Origin: Ruminococcus sp.
GTDB taxonomy: Bacteria > Bacillota > Clostridia > Oscillospirales > Acutalibacteraceae
Direction: 5' to 3'
DNA: 42,831 nt
NCBI GenBank assembly: GCA_024403825.1
Contig: JAKSRB010000009.1
Location: 1-42,831, forward strand
The notes below the pieces were generated by a model. It did no database searches, was not told where the DNA came from, and saw only the letters and a list, made by a program, of their open reading frames with translations. Position numbers and translations under genes: made by a program. This document shows positions 26,356 to 33,454 of this stretch, piece after piece. How positions within the stretch are numbered: the stretch's first letter is position 1; each line of letters opens with the position of its first letter.

Positions 26356-26724
26356 TTACATTTTATTTTTTAAATAATCTTTTAATTTACTGAATGTTTC
26401 ATCACTTATAACATGTTCAATTTTGCAGGCATCCGCTGCCGCTGTTTCTGCGTTCACTCCGAGTTTTTCAAAAAACTCCGAAAGGACAGTATGTCTTTCA
26501 TAGGTTTTGGTTGCTATTTCTTTGCCAAGCTCTGTAAGATTTAATGAGCCGTCTGCCCCTACAATTATATATCCGCCCTCTTTCAGCAGTCCGACTGCTC
26601 TGCTTACACTTGGCTTTGAATATCCCATTTCTTCGCATACATCTATTGAACGAACAAAATTGCTTTTCTGGTTTAGTACATATATAGTTTCCAGATACAT
26701 TTCGCCTGACTCTTTTAACTGCAT
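26356..26724 (-). CDS. DtxR-family metal-dependent repressor, predicted iron sensor
   Basis: A 122-residue winged-helix repressor with a dimerisation domain and no SH3 domain, so it is MntR-sized. Recognition helix: SKPSVSRAVGLLKEGGYI. The ligand set is what stands out. Met9 (EMYLETIY) matches Met10 of DtxR, and Cys100, Glu103 and His104 (DACKIEHVIS) match Cys102, Glu105 and His106. The manganese regulator MntR has Asp8 and Glu99 at the first two of these places. His78 (ERHTVL) corresponds to the ancillary site. I therefore predict Fe(II) sensing. It is divergent from feoA, and inverted repeats GTTAGC-N4-GCTAAC lie between them. SD GAGGAG. Confidence 0.9.
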   Translation of the reverse strand: MQLKESGEMYLETIYVLNQKSNFVRSIDVCEEMGYSKPSVSRAVGLLKEGGYIIVGADGSLNLTELGKEIATKTYERHTVLSEFFEKLGVNAETAAADACKIEHVISDETFSKLKDYLKNKM

Positions 26725-26851
26725 ATTTATACTCCTCGATTAAATATTGCTGATAAGGCTATGAAATACCAACAATATTGCTATTTTACTTTTAACTTAA
26801 TTAATATCATTTATAAATTTAAATTTTAAAACAAAATATCATTCTAAAATT

Positions 26852-26880
26852 ATGATACCATATTAAAAACAAAAAATCAA
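26852..26880 (-). promoter_or_regulatory. Promoter of the DtxR-family gene
   Basis: Minus strand: -35 TTGATT (26875-26880), 17-bp spacer, -10 TATCAT (26852-26857) with TGG before it. The leader would be about 120 nt. The 432-bp gap 26725-27156 holds this promoter, the feoA promoter and two operator-like repeats. Confidence 0.6.
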
Positions 26881-26929
26881 TCAAATTAGTGTAGTGAAGC
26901 AGATTTTTTACAAAATAATATACAAACAA

Positions 26930-26945
26930 GTTAGCTATTGCTAAC
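26930..26945. promoter_or_regulatory. Operator-like inverted repeat 1 (predicted DtxR-family box)
   Basis: GTTAGCTATTGCTAAC is a perfect 6-4-6 inverted repeat, centred 110 bp upstream of box 2 and about 50 bp upstream of the repressor's own -35. It is one of four such repeats in the window. Confidence 0.75.
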
Positions 26946-27003
26946 CAATATAATGTTTATTTATACAAAAATGCCATTGAAATAAAATATTTTGAAAATT
27001 ATA

Positions 27004-27032
27004 TTGACTAAATTCTATAAATGTTGTATTAT
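27004..27032 (+). promoter_or_regulatory. feoA promoter
   Basis: -35 TTGACT (27004-27009), 17-bp spacer, -10 TATTAT (27027-27032). The start should be near 27039, directly at operator box 2 (27040-27055). Confidence 0.75.
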
Positions 27033-27039
27033 ATTAACA

Positions 27040-27055
27040 GTTAGCTGATACTAAC
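27040..27055. promoter_or_regulatory. Operator-like inverted repeat 2
   Basis: GTTAGCTGATACTAAC matches the repeat with one mismatch (ACTAAC for GCTAAC). It covers the predicted transcription start of feoAB, a classic repressor position. Confidence 0.75.
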
Positions 27056-27159
27056 TTCTGAGATATTATTTAAAATATATGTCGCAGAGTTCCTATAAAT
27101 CCTGACACAAAATTATTACAAGCATTATTTTTGTTGTCAGTTGTTCGGAGGTTTACTTG

Positions 27160-27381
27160 ATGAAAACTTTAAAAGATGTTAAGATTGGTGCAACTGCCAA
27201 GGTTGTAAAGATAAATGGTGAAGGTGCAATTAAACGCAGGATTATGGATATGGGTATTACTAAGGGTATTTCAATTTATGTAAGAAAAGTTGCTCCGCTT
27301 GGTGACCCTATTGAAATCACCGTAAGAGGCTATGAGCTTTCATTAAGAAAGGCTGATGCCGATATGATAATTGTAGAATAA
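27160..27381 (+). CDS. feoA: Ferrous iron transport protein FeoA
   Basis: A 73-residue SH3-fold protein that supports FeoB-mediated Fe(II) uptake. Typical blocks are IGATAKVVKINGEGAIKRRI and a C-terminal EITVRGYELSLRKADADMI. The start is the ATG at 27160, eight bases after CGGAGG; a TTG one codon upstream is in frame but less likely. feoB follows after 70 bp that hold operator box 3 and a weak hairpin (GAAGA/TCTTC then GGTTTTTT). Confidence 0.94.
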   Translation: MKTLKDVKIGATAKVVKINGEGAIKRRIMDMGITKGISIYVRKVAPLGDPIEITVRGYELSLRKADADMIIVE

Positions 27382-27419
27382 ATTGAAGAGTAAAAATCTT
27401 CGGTTTTTTATAAGCATTG

Positions 27420-27435
27420 GTTAGCTAAAGCTAAC
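27420..27435. promoter_or_regulatory. Operator-like inverted repeat 3
   Basis: GTTAGCTAAAGCTAAC, a perfect 6-4-6 repeat between feoA and feoB, ends 16 bp before the feoB ATG and next to its SD (AAAGGA). It may act as a roadblock or control an internal promoter. Confidence 0.75.
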
Positions 27436-27451
27436 ACGAAAGGATTAATAT

Positions 27452-29962
27452 ATGAGTAAAAGTGATATAAAAATTGCTCTTGCTGGTAACCCTAACTGCG
27501 GTAAAACTACTTTGTTTAACGCTCTTACAGGTTCTAACCAGTATGTTGGTAACTGGCCTGGAGTAACTGTTGAAAAAAAAGAAGGCAAATTCAAAAATCA
27601 TAATAATGTTACTATTATGGATTTACCTGGAATTTACTCGCTATCTCCATATACGCTTGAAGAGGTAGTTGCAAGAAATTATCTTATTGATGAACGCCCT
27701 GATGCTATTCTTAATATTATTGACGGTACAAATATTGAACGAAATCTTTATCTGACAACCCAGCTTACTGAGATTGGCATACCTGTAGTTGTGGCAATTA
27801 ATATGATGGATGTTGTAAATAAAAACGGCGATACAATCAATACCGATGTTCTTAGTAAAAAGCTCGGATGTAAAGTGGTTGAAATTTCAGCACTTAAAGG
27901 TACAGGAATTATTGAAGCCACTGAAGCTGCTGTTGAAGCCGCAAAGTCAACTACAACCGTACCAATGCATATTTTTTCAGGTGCAGTTGAACACGCAATA
28001 GCACATATTGAAGAGGCGGCTGTCCATGATATGCCTGAGGAACAGCAAAGATGGTATGCTATAAAAATATTTGAGCGTGACGAAAAGGTAATGGCTAAAT
28101 TACAGCTTGATGAAAAGGTTGCAAGGCATATCGAATCTGATATTAAGGCGGCCGAAAGAGAACTTGATGATGATGCTGAAAGTATCGTTATAAACGAAAG
28201 ATATGTATATATTACCTCGATAATTGATAAATGTGTTACAAGGAAAAATAAAGGTAAGCTTACAACCTCTGATAAAATTGATAGGGTGGTAACTAATCGC
28301 ATATTAGGCTTACCGATATTTGTAGCAATTATGTTTATTGTATATTACATATCAATTTCAACTGTCGGAGGAATTTTTACCGATTGGGTAAATGATGGTG
28401 CATTTGGTGATGGTTGGCATTTATTTACAATAGGGGCTGCACAATATGAAGAGGCAACCAAAGAATTTACTGATTCTGCAAATATAGTAAATGCATTTGT
28501 AGATAAATATGGGACCGAAGAGCTTGCAGAAAATCTTGATACAGAATCAGAGGATTTTGATTCAGAAAATGCAAAAAATACCCTTAATTCATTTGCTATG
28601 AAAATCAAACCAAATGATACTGCTGAATATACTCTTGAGGATGAAGAAACACTTGCAACAGAAAATGTTGTATATACAGCAGATGAGTTTAATGAAGCCA
28701 TAGATGTATATGAAAGCTATGATTGTACAAACCCTGACCCTGCAAATTATGGTATCTGGGTTCCAAGTATTCCGGTACTTATTAAAAGCGGACTTGATGC
28801 TATTAACTGTGCTGACTGGCTGCAAGCACTAATTCTTGACGGCATTATATCTGGTGTCGGCTCAGTTCTTGGATTTGTACCTCAGATTTTTGTTTTGTTC
28901 ATATTCCTTGCTTTTCTTGAAAGCTGTGGATATATGACTCGTGTTGCTTTCGTTCTTGACAGAATTTTCAGAAAATTTGGTCTTTCTGGAAAATCCTTTA
29001 TTCCACTTCTTATCGGCTCAGGCTGTGGTGTTCCAGGTATTATGGCATCTCGTACCATTGAGAATGAACAGGATCGCCGTATGACAATCATTACTACAAC
29101 CTTTATTCCATGCAGTGCAAAGCTTCCTATTATTGCAATGCTTGCAGCAGCGGTATTTAACGGTGCTTGGTGGGTCGGACCTTCAGCTTATTTTGTTGGT
29201 ATTGTTGCAATTATTGTTTCTGGTATTATGCTTAAGAAAACAAAAATGTTTTCTGGTGATACTGCTCCTTTTGTAATGGAGCTTCCAGCATATCATATGC
29301 CTACTGTCGGCACAATTTTAAGTTCTATGTGGGAGCGTGGCTGGTCATTTATTAAAAAGGCTGGTACAATTATTCTTCTTGCTACTGTTATTATCTGGTT
29401 TACATCAGTATTCGGCTGGGTTAATGGTACATTTACAATGCTGACAGAAGAGCAAATGGATTGCAGTATTCTTGCAATAATCGGCAATGCTGTTGCTTGG
29501 CTTTTTGCCCCTATTGGCTGGGGTAACTGGCAATCAGCCGTTGCAACTATTACAGGCTTTATTGCAAAAGAAAATATCGTAGGTACTATGGGTGTTCTCT
29601 ATGGAAACGGTGGTATTTCTGCAAATGTTGCAATGGGTACAGCATTTACTGCTCTTAGCGGATATTCATTCCTTGTATTCAACCTTCTTTGTGCTCCTTG
29701 CTTTGCCGCTATGGGTGCTATCAGGCGTGAAATGAACAGTACAAAATGGTTCTTCAGAGCTATTGGTTATCAATGTGGCTTTGCTTACCTTGTTTCTGCA
29801 ATGATTTATCAGTTTGGTTCTATTCTTTCTGGTACATTTACAGCTAATCCTGCAAATATTATTGGATTAATTATTGCTGTTGTTGCTCTTGTAGGTATGA
29901 TTTATATGCTTTTCAGACCTTACAAAGATACTAACAGATTAAAAACAAAAGCTAATGCTTAA
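27452..29962 (+). CDS. feoB: Ferrous iron transporter FeoB
   Basis: FeoB is the inner-membrane Fe(II) transporter with a cytoplasmic GTPase. The 836 residues start with the G domain: GNPNCGKTT (G1, residues 12-20), DLPGIYSL (G3), NMMD (G4) and SALKG (G5). A GDI-like helical region follows. The membrane part contains the two gate motifs GSGCGVPGIMASRT and PCSAKLPI. Between the first helix (about 285-306) and the second (about 463-485) there is a loop of about 150 residues instead of the 40 or so of E. coli FeoB; its core (about 325-435) is highly acidic. The start follows AAAGGA. Confidence 0.96.
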   Translation: MSKSDIKIALAGNPNCGKTTLFNALTGSNQYVGNWPGVTVEKKEGKFKNHNNVTIMDLPGIYSLSPYTLEEVVARNYLIDERPDAILNIIDGTNIERNLYLTTQLTEIGIPVVVAINMMDVVNKNGDTINTDVLSKKLGCKVVEISALKGTGIIEATEAAVEAAKSTTTVPMHIFSGAVEHAIAHIEEAAVHDMPEEQQRWYAIKIFERDEKVMAKLQLDEKVARHIESDIKAAERELDDDAESIVINERYVYITSIIDKCVTRKNKGKLTTSDKIDRVVTNRILGLPIFVAIMFIVYYISISTVGGIFTDWVNDGAFGDGWHLFTIGAAQYEEATKEFTDSANIVNAFVDKYGTEELAENLDTESEDFDSENAKNTLNSFAMKIKPNDTAEYTLEDEETLATENVVYTADEFNEAIDVYESYDCTNPDPANYGIWVPSIPVLIKSGLDAINCADWLQALILDGIISGVGSVLGFVPQIFVLFIFLAFLESCGYMTRVAFVLDRIFRKFGLSGKSFIPLLIGSGCGVPGIMASRTIENEQDRRMTIITTTFIPCSAKLPIIAMLAAAVFNGAWWVGPSAYFVGIVAIIVSGIMLKKTKMFSGDTAPFVMELPAYHMPTVGTILSSMWERGWSFIKKAGTIILLATVIIWFTSVFGWVNGTFTMLTEEQMDCSILAIIGNAVAWLFAPIGWGNWQSAVATITGFIAKENIVGTMGVLYGNGGISANVAMGTAFTALSGYSFLVFNLLCAPCFAAMGAIRREMNSTKWFFRAIGYQCGFAYLVSAMIYQFGSILSGTFTANPANIIGLIIAVVALVGMIYMLFRPYKDTNRLKTKANA

Positions 29963-30004
29963 TTGTTTGTATATAATATAGTTTGAAATTGGAGGAATTT
30001 TATA

Positions 30005-30175
30005 ATGTCGTGGTTAATTGGCAATTTAGGTACAATATTTGTATTACTTATCGTAATAGCAGTTGTAACCGCTGTAATAGTTCATCTTATCAATGACAAA
30101 AAGAAAGGTAAATCCTCCTGTGGTTCAAATTGTGGATGTTGCCCTATGAGTGGAAAATGTCATTCAAAAGATTGA
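30005..30175 (+). CDS. FeoB-associated Cys-rich membrane protein
   Basis: A 56-residue ORF, 42 nt after feoB, with a strong SD (GGAGG, 8-nt spacer). One transmembrane helix (residues about 3-27, IGNLGTIFVLLIVIAVVTAV) is followed by a Lys-rich stretch and a cysteine-rich tail (SSCGSNCGCCPMSGKCHSKD). This is the FeoB-associated family (PF12669), thought to assist iron uptake at the membrane or replace FeoC. The five cysteines in the tail could bind metal. Confidence 0.88.
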   Translation: MSWLIGNLGTIFVLLIVIAVVTAVIVHLINDKKKGKSSCGSNCGCCPMSGKCHSKD

Positions 30176-30196
30176 TAATTTGATAAAATAAAGTAT

Positions 30197-30230
30197 AAGC
30201 TGTTGCAAGTTAAGATATTTGCAGCAGCTT
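30197..30230 (+). terminator. Hairpin ending the feo transcript
   Basis: AAGCTGTTGCAA (30197-30208) pairs with TTGCAGCAGCTT (30219-30230), 12 bp including one G-U pair. The tail is AAAATTTATT, so termination may be incomplete and some readthrough into the HMA-AraC genes is possible. Confidence 0.6.
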
Positions 30231-30304
30231 AAAATTTATTATATTCTTGGCTAAGCCTTTAAAAATTCAGAGCAAGGCTAATGATTTTTCGGAGAGTGTT
30301 ATAT

Positions 30305-30694
30305 ATGGAGAGTGTTATTGGGATTGTTATTGTAATAGCTGTGATATGTACATTTGCCTTTTTTGTAATTAAGGATTATATGAAAAAATTGCAAGGTGGT
30401 TGTTGTGGTTCAGCAGGAGATGTTATAAGAAAAAACAAGGTTACCGACAAAAACAAATCACATTACAAATTTATTTCTGTTTTGTGGGTTGACGGAATGA
30501 TATGCCAGAATTGTCAGACAAGGATTGAAAATGAATTAAATAGTATTGACGGCATATGGGCAATAGCAAATGCCTCAGACGGCAAAGTAATTGTGCGAAT
30601 GAAAACTCCAATTAATGATGATTTGCTTAGAAAAGCTGTAAATAATCTTGATTCATATACGGTAATGAAAATTGAAAAGCAGGGTACTATATGA
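30305..30694 (+). CDS. Membrane-anchored HMA-domain protein
   Basis: A 129-residue protein that looks like a FeoB-associated peptide joined to a heavy-metal-associated domain. Residues 3-22 form a transmembrane helix (VIGIVIVIAVICTFAFFVIK), followed by GGCCG (Cys33/34). From about residue 56 an HMA fold carries the metal site GMICQNC (Cys67, Cys70). The start at 30305 follows GGAGAG. Its stop overlaps the start of the AraC gene (ATGA), so the two are coupled. A role as membrane metallochaperone or metal sensor for the regulator is inferred. I do not know a characterised homologue. Confidence 0.75.
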   Translation: MESVIGIVIVIAVICTFAFFVIKDYMKKLQGGCCGSAGDVIRKNKVTDKNKSHYKFISVLWVDGMICQNCQTRIENELNSIDGIWAIANASDGKVIVRMKTPINDDLLRKAVNNLDSYTVMKIEKQGTI

Positions 30695-31656
30695 ATAGAA
30701 TATATGAAAAAAATTTAGGAAGTGTTATTACCTTTGCAAATGAAGATTACCATATTTTTAAATCAAAGGAAAATTCTGAAAAATGCATTCTGACCTGTTA
30801 TCCGCTTTTTGAAGGGATAGAGCTTGTATATTATGATGTTCATAAACAGACCTGCGATATTGACCTTACAATGGGAAGAAAGCTTCTGCAAATTAATCAT
30901 TGTCAGGAAGGGCGAATAGAGTTTGAATATAAAAATGGTGAATATCTTTATCTTTCAAAGGGTGATTTATCAATTCAAAAGCGAAGTGATAACATAAGAA
31001 GCCGTTATTGCCCTCTTAATCATTACCATGGAATATCGGTGCTTATTGATATGTCAAAAGTTCCGAAATGTCTTTCCTGTGTTCTTGAAGATGTTTTTGT
31101 TACTCCGTCAGAGCTTGTTAAAAAATTCTGCACCAATAAATCTTATACAGTTATGCGTGAAAACAAGAGTATTGAACATATTTTTTCAGAGCTATATTCT
31201 GTTCCTGATAATATCCGAAAGGGTTATCTTAAAGTTAAAGTGTTGGAGTTGCTTCTGTTTTTGAGTGGACTTGAATTAAATGATATTGAAGAAAGGAAAT
31301 ATTATTCACATTCTCAGGTTACGGCAACAAAAAATGCCAAGGACTATCTGATTAGCCATATTGACGAACAGATTACTATTCCTGAACTGTCAGAAATGTT
31401 CGGTATTTCACAGACTGCTCTCAAAATATGTTTTAAGGGTATTTATGGCGATACAATACATACTTTCATTAGCAATTATAGAGTTCAGATTGCGGCACGC
31501 CTGCTGAAAACTACTGATAAAAGCATTCTTGAAATTTCTGGTGATGTCGGATATAACAACAGCAGTAAATTTGCAAGTGTATTTAAAAAGGTTATGGGAG
31601 TTTCACCGAACGAATATAGAAAACTTGATGTCGCTTTGGAGCATACTTTGTCTTAA
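30691..31656 (+). CDS. AraC-family transcriptional regulator, Cys-rich sensor domain
   Basis: A 321-residue regulator. The C-terminal about 100 residues are a double helix-turn-helix of the AraC/XylS type (TIPELSEMFGISQTALKICF, DVGYNNSSKFASVFKKVMGV, SPNEYRKL). The N-terminal part is cupin-like (RKLLQINHCQEGRIEFEYKN, LSKGDLSIQKR), as in siderophore-type regulators of the PchR kind. It has an unusual number of cysteines, including KCLSC and RYCPLNH. It overlaps the HMA gene by 4 nt and lies inside the putative iron regulon. Inducer and targets are unknown; metal, haem or siderophore are possible. Confidence 0.85.
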   Translation: MNRIYEKNLGSVITFANEDYHIFKSKENSEKCILTCYPLFEGIELVYYDVHKQTCDIDLTMGRKLLQINHCQEGRIEFEYKNGEYLYLSKGDLSIQKRSDNIRSRYCPLNHYHGISVLIDMSKVPKCLSCVLEDVFVTPSELVKKFCTNKSYTVMRENKSIEHIFSELYSVPDNIRKGYLKVKVLELLLFLSGLELNDIEERKYYSHSQVTATKNAKDYLISHIDEQITIPELSEMFGISQTALKICFKGIYGDTIHTFISNYRVQIAARLLKTTDKSILEISGDVGYNNSSKFASVFKKVMGVSPNEYRKLDVALEHTLS

Positions 31657-31661
31657 AAGGC

Positions 31662-31690
31662 TTGAAATATTATTCAGTTTAGGATATAAT
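31662..31690 (+). promoter_or_regulatory. Promoter of a candidate small RNA
   Basis: -35 TTGAAA (31662-31667), 17-bp spacer, -10 TATAAT (31685-31690), starting 6 bp after the AraC stop. No ORF follows before the terminator at 31843-31872. Confidence 0.65.
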
Positions 31691-31696
31691 TAATAA

Positions 31697-31872
31697 CGTT
31701 GAATGAACACAATGTATTTATTCAAAGCAGTATGAATTATATTTATTTGTATTTGCCGTAACAAAAACTATTATAATTCATTACTGTGCATAGTTGGTGA
31801 TTGCTTTGCCAAGTAATCACCCATAATATCTCTTCTTCTTTCTGGGACAGCATAAAGCTGTCCCAAATCTTT
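31697..31872 (+). ncRNA. Candidate structured small RNA (about 175 nt)
   Basis: Between a promoter at 31662-31690 and a terminator at 31843-31872 there is no ORF but strong potential structure. A 14-bp stem (31728-31741 with 31772-31786, one bulged T) is followed by an 11-bp hairpin with tetraloop TGCC (31796-31806 with 31811-31821, one G-U pair). A single-stranded CU-rich stretch (TCTCTTCTTCTTTC, about 31829-31842) comes next, then the terminator hairpin. The CU-rich part could pair with Shine-Dalgarno sequences. I do not recognise a known RNA family. Alternative: an unusual 3' UTR of the AraC transcript. It makes up most of the 430-bp gap 31657-32086. Confidence 0.5.
31843..31872 (+). terminator. 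Strong terminator hairpin
   Basis: TGGGACAGC (31843-31851) and GCTGTCCCA (31857-31865) form a perfect 9-bp stem with a 5-nt loop, followed by AATCTTTTG. It ends the AraC readthrough and the candidate small RNA. Confidence 0.8.
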
Positions 31873-31931
31873 TGTTAAAATCCGAGATAAATTATTAATG
31901 TCCGAATAGAGCATTATATGTCTTTTAAGAG

Positions 31932-31960
31932 TTGAATGTACATTATAAAGATGGTATATT
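31932..31960 (+). promoter_or_regulatory. Promoter of the DUF3793-flavodoxin unit
   Basis: -35 TTGAAT (31932-31937), 17-bp spacer, -10 TATATT (31955-31960) with TGG before it. Transcription would start near 31967; operator box 4 lies about 45 bp downstream. Confidence 0.65.
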
Positions 31961-32010
31961 TATTTATGTAAGAGGGAACACTTTAAGGGTGTTTTAATTT
32001 TAAATGGCAA

Positions 32011-32026
32011 GTTAGCAAAAGCTAAC
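32011..32026. promoter_or_regulatory. Operator-like inverted repeat 4
   Basis: GTTAGCAAAAGCTAAC is perfect, and with its flanks (AA before, TT after) becomes an 8-4-8 palindrome at 32009-32028. It lies in the leader of the DUF3793 gene, 4.6 kb from the other three copies, and ties this unit to the same regulator. Confidence 0.78.
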
Positions 32027-32086
32027 TTATGCATATTCCAAAATGTTTCATAGTGTAATTTTTCAATCATTCAAAGAGGTAAATAG

Positions 32087-32644
32087 ATGTCAGAAGATTT
32101 GATTATTAAACATTGTTCGCCCACTCTGGCAGGACTGAAAACAGGTAATTTATTCAGTACAGCATATGTATCAAGGTCTGATACGGAGGATTATATCAAC
32201 AAACTTAATGCTATTTTCAGTTCCAAGGGTGTAAGGGTTATACCATTAAAATTTGGAAACGGTAGAGCATTAATATATGTTTATCGTCCTGCAATGCTTG
32301 CCAGAGATTTATCAAATGAATATGTCTGCTGTCTGCTCAAAACTCAAGGATATTGTTGTTTTGATGCTGTAAGCTGTTTAAAAAAACTAAGTCAGCGTAT
32401 AAAATGCTGTAAGGAGTTCCCTCACGAAATCGGATTGTTCCTTGGCTATCCCCCTGAGGACGTCTGTGGATTTATGCTTTATAAAGGAAATTACTGTAAA
32501 TGCAGTGGCTATTGGAAAGTTTACGGTAATGAAGAAACGGCTGTAAAGCTGTTTCAGAAATTCAAAAAATGTTCTGACATCTATTATGCCAAGTGGTTAC
32601 AAGGAACACCTATTCAGAAATTAACTGTGGCTTGTTGCAATTAA
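32087..32644 (+). CDS. DUF3793 family protein
   Basis: A 185-residue cytoplasmic protein of the DUF3793 family, common in gut Clostridia and of unknown function. The family blocks HEIGLFLGYPPEDVCGFML and CSGYWKVYGNEETA are present. It contains 15 or so cysteines (for example CCLLKTQGYCCFD, KCSGYWKVY, VACCN at the C-terminus), which suggests metal or redox chemistry. The SD is AGAGG. A flavodoxin gene follows after 68 bp, and an operator-like repeat precedes it. A role in iron limitation, possibly linked to flavodoxin replacing ferredoxin, is inferred from this context. Confidence 0.85.
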   Translation: MSEDLIIKHCSPTLAGLKTGNLFSTAYVSRSDTEDYINKLNAIFSSKGVRVIPLKFGNGRALIYVYRPAMLARDLSNEYVCCLLKTQGYCCFDAVSCLKKLSQRIKCCKEFPHEIGLFLGYPPEDVCGFMLYKGNYCKCSGYWKVYGNEETAVKLFQKFKKCSDIYYAKWLQGTPIQKLTVACCN

Positions 32645-32712
32645 TTATGTGGGTAGGTTTTTATAAAAATTTTGTATGTGTATATACAATTAAGAAAGGA
32701 TAGATATATAAT

Positions 32713-33132
32713 ATGAGTAAAGTGGCTGTAATTTTCTGGACAGGAACAGGAAATACTGAAGCAATGGCAAATGCTGTTGCCGAGGGTGCAGAAAACGGCG
32801 GAGCAGATGTAACATTAAAAAATGTTATAGACTTCAATGCAGATTCAGTATCAGCATTTGACGGAATTGCGTTTGGTTGTCCTGCAATGGGTGCTGAAGA
32901 GTTGGAGGATAGTGAGTTTTTACCGGTTTTTGAAAACTGTAATCTCAACGAAAAGGATGTTGTATTGTTTGGTTCATACGGTTGGGGTGATGGCGAATGG
33001 ATGAGAAACTGGGAACAGACCTGCACAGAAATGGGAGCAAATCTTGTATCAGAGAGTGTAATATGCAATGATACCCCTGATGACGAATGTTTGGAGAAAT
33101 GCAGAAAGCTTGGAGCAGTACTTAATAACTAA
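32713..33132 (+). CDS. Flavodoxin (short chain)
   Basis: A 139-residue FMN electron carrier. The phosphate-binding loop is WTGTGNTEAMA (residues about 9-19), the FMN-stacking loops are around GCPAMGAEELED and FGSYGWGDGEWM, typical of clostridial short-chain flavodoxins. Flavodoxins replace ferredoxins when iron is scarce, which agrees with the operator-like repeat upstream of its operon partner DUF3793. The SD AAAGGAT is 11 nt from the ATG. Confidence 0.94.
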   Translation: MSKVAVIFWTGTGNTEAMANAVAEGAENGGADVTLKNVIDFNADSVSAFDGIAFGCPAMGAEELEDSEFLPVFENCNLNEKDVVLFGSYGWGDGEWMRNWEQTCTEMGANLVSESVICNDTPDDECLEKCRKLGAVLNN

Positions 33133-33169
33133 CATAAATTTGATAAGACTATACAGGCAAATAAAAGCT

Positions 33170-33213
33170 AAGGCACTAAACCCCAAGTAATAAATTGAGG
33201 TCAGGTGCCTTTT
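33170..33213 (+). terminator. Terminator after the flavodoxin gene
   Basis: AAGGCAC (33170-33176) pairs with GTGCCTT (33205-33211), with a partly paired interior (ACCCC-type with TGAGGT), then TTTTG. The 322-bp gap 33133-33454 holds this terminator and the promoter at 33345; nothing else is evident. Confidence 0.6.
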
Positions 33214-33344
33214 GTAGTATAATTAAGTTATGAAAAGTACAATTAATACCAAAACCAACTATACACCAAAAGAACGAATATTACCAGTATTTATATCAGT
33301 TTTTTTCGATAAGTAAATTTATATTAATAATTTCAAAGCCAATC

Positions 33345-33373
33345 TTGACACATTTATATTTTTCAGTTATTAT
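33345..33373 (+). promoter_or_regulatory. Promoter of the membrane protein gene
   Basis: -35 TTGACA (33345-33350), 17-bp spacer, -10 TATTAT (33368-33373), about 80 bp before the ATG at 33455. A second TTGACA at 33389 has only a poor -10. Confidence 0.7.
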
Positions 33374-33454
33374 ATATTATATCTATTGTTGACATTATTC
33401 TAATTATTCATTAGTTAAAATGTCTTTATCTGAATTATAATACGGAGGATAAAT

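Noticed and set aside
26725..27156. Fur boxes controlling feoA
   Set aside because: No GATAATGATTATC-like 19-bp site was found; the only clear symmetry is the GTTAGC repeat.
27383..27411. Separate promoter between feoA and feoB
   Set aside because: TTGAAG is present but no convincing -10 lies at the right distance; a weak attenuator hairpin is equally likely.
31796..31865. Known metal riboswitch such as NiCo, because of GGGACAG
   Set aside because: The GGGACAGC motif is just the terminator stem; the other conserved parts of the NiCo junction are missing.
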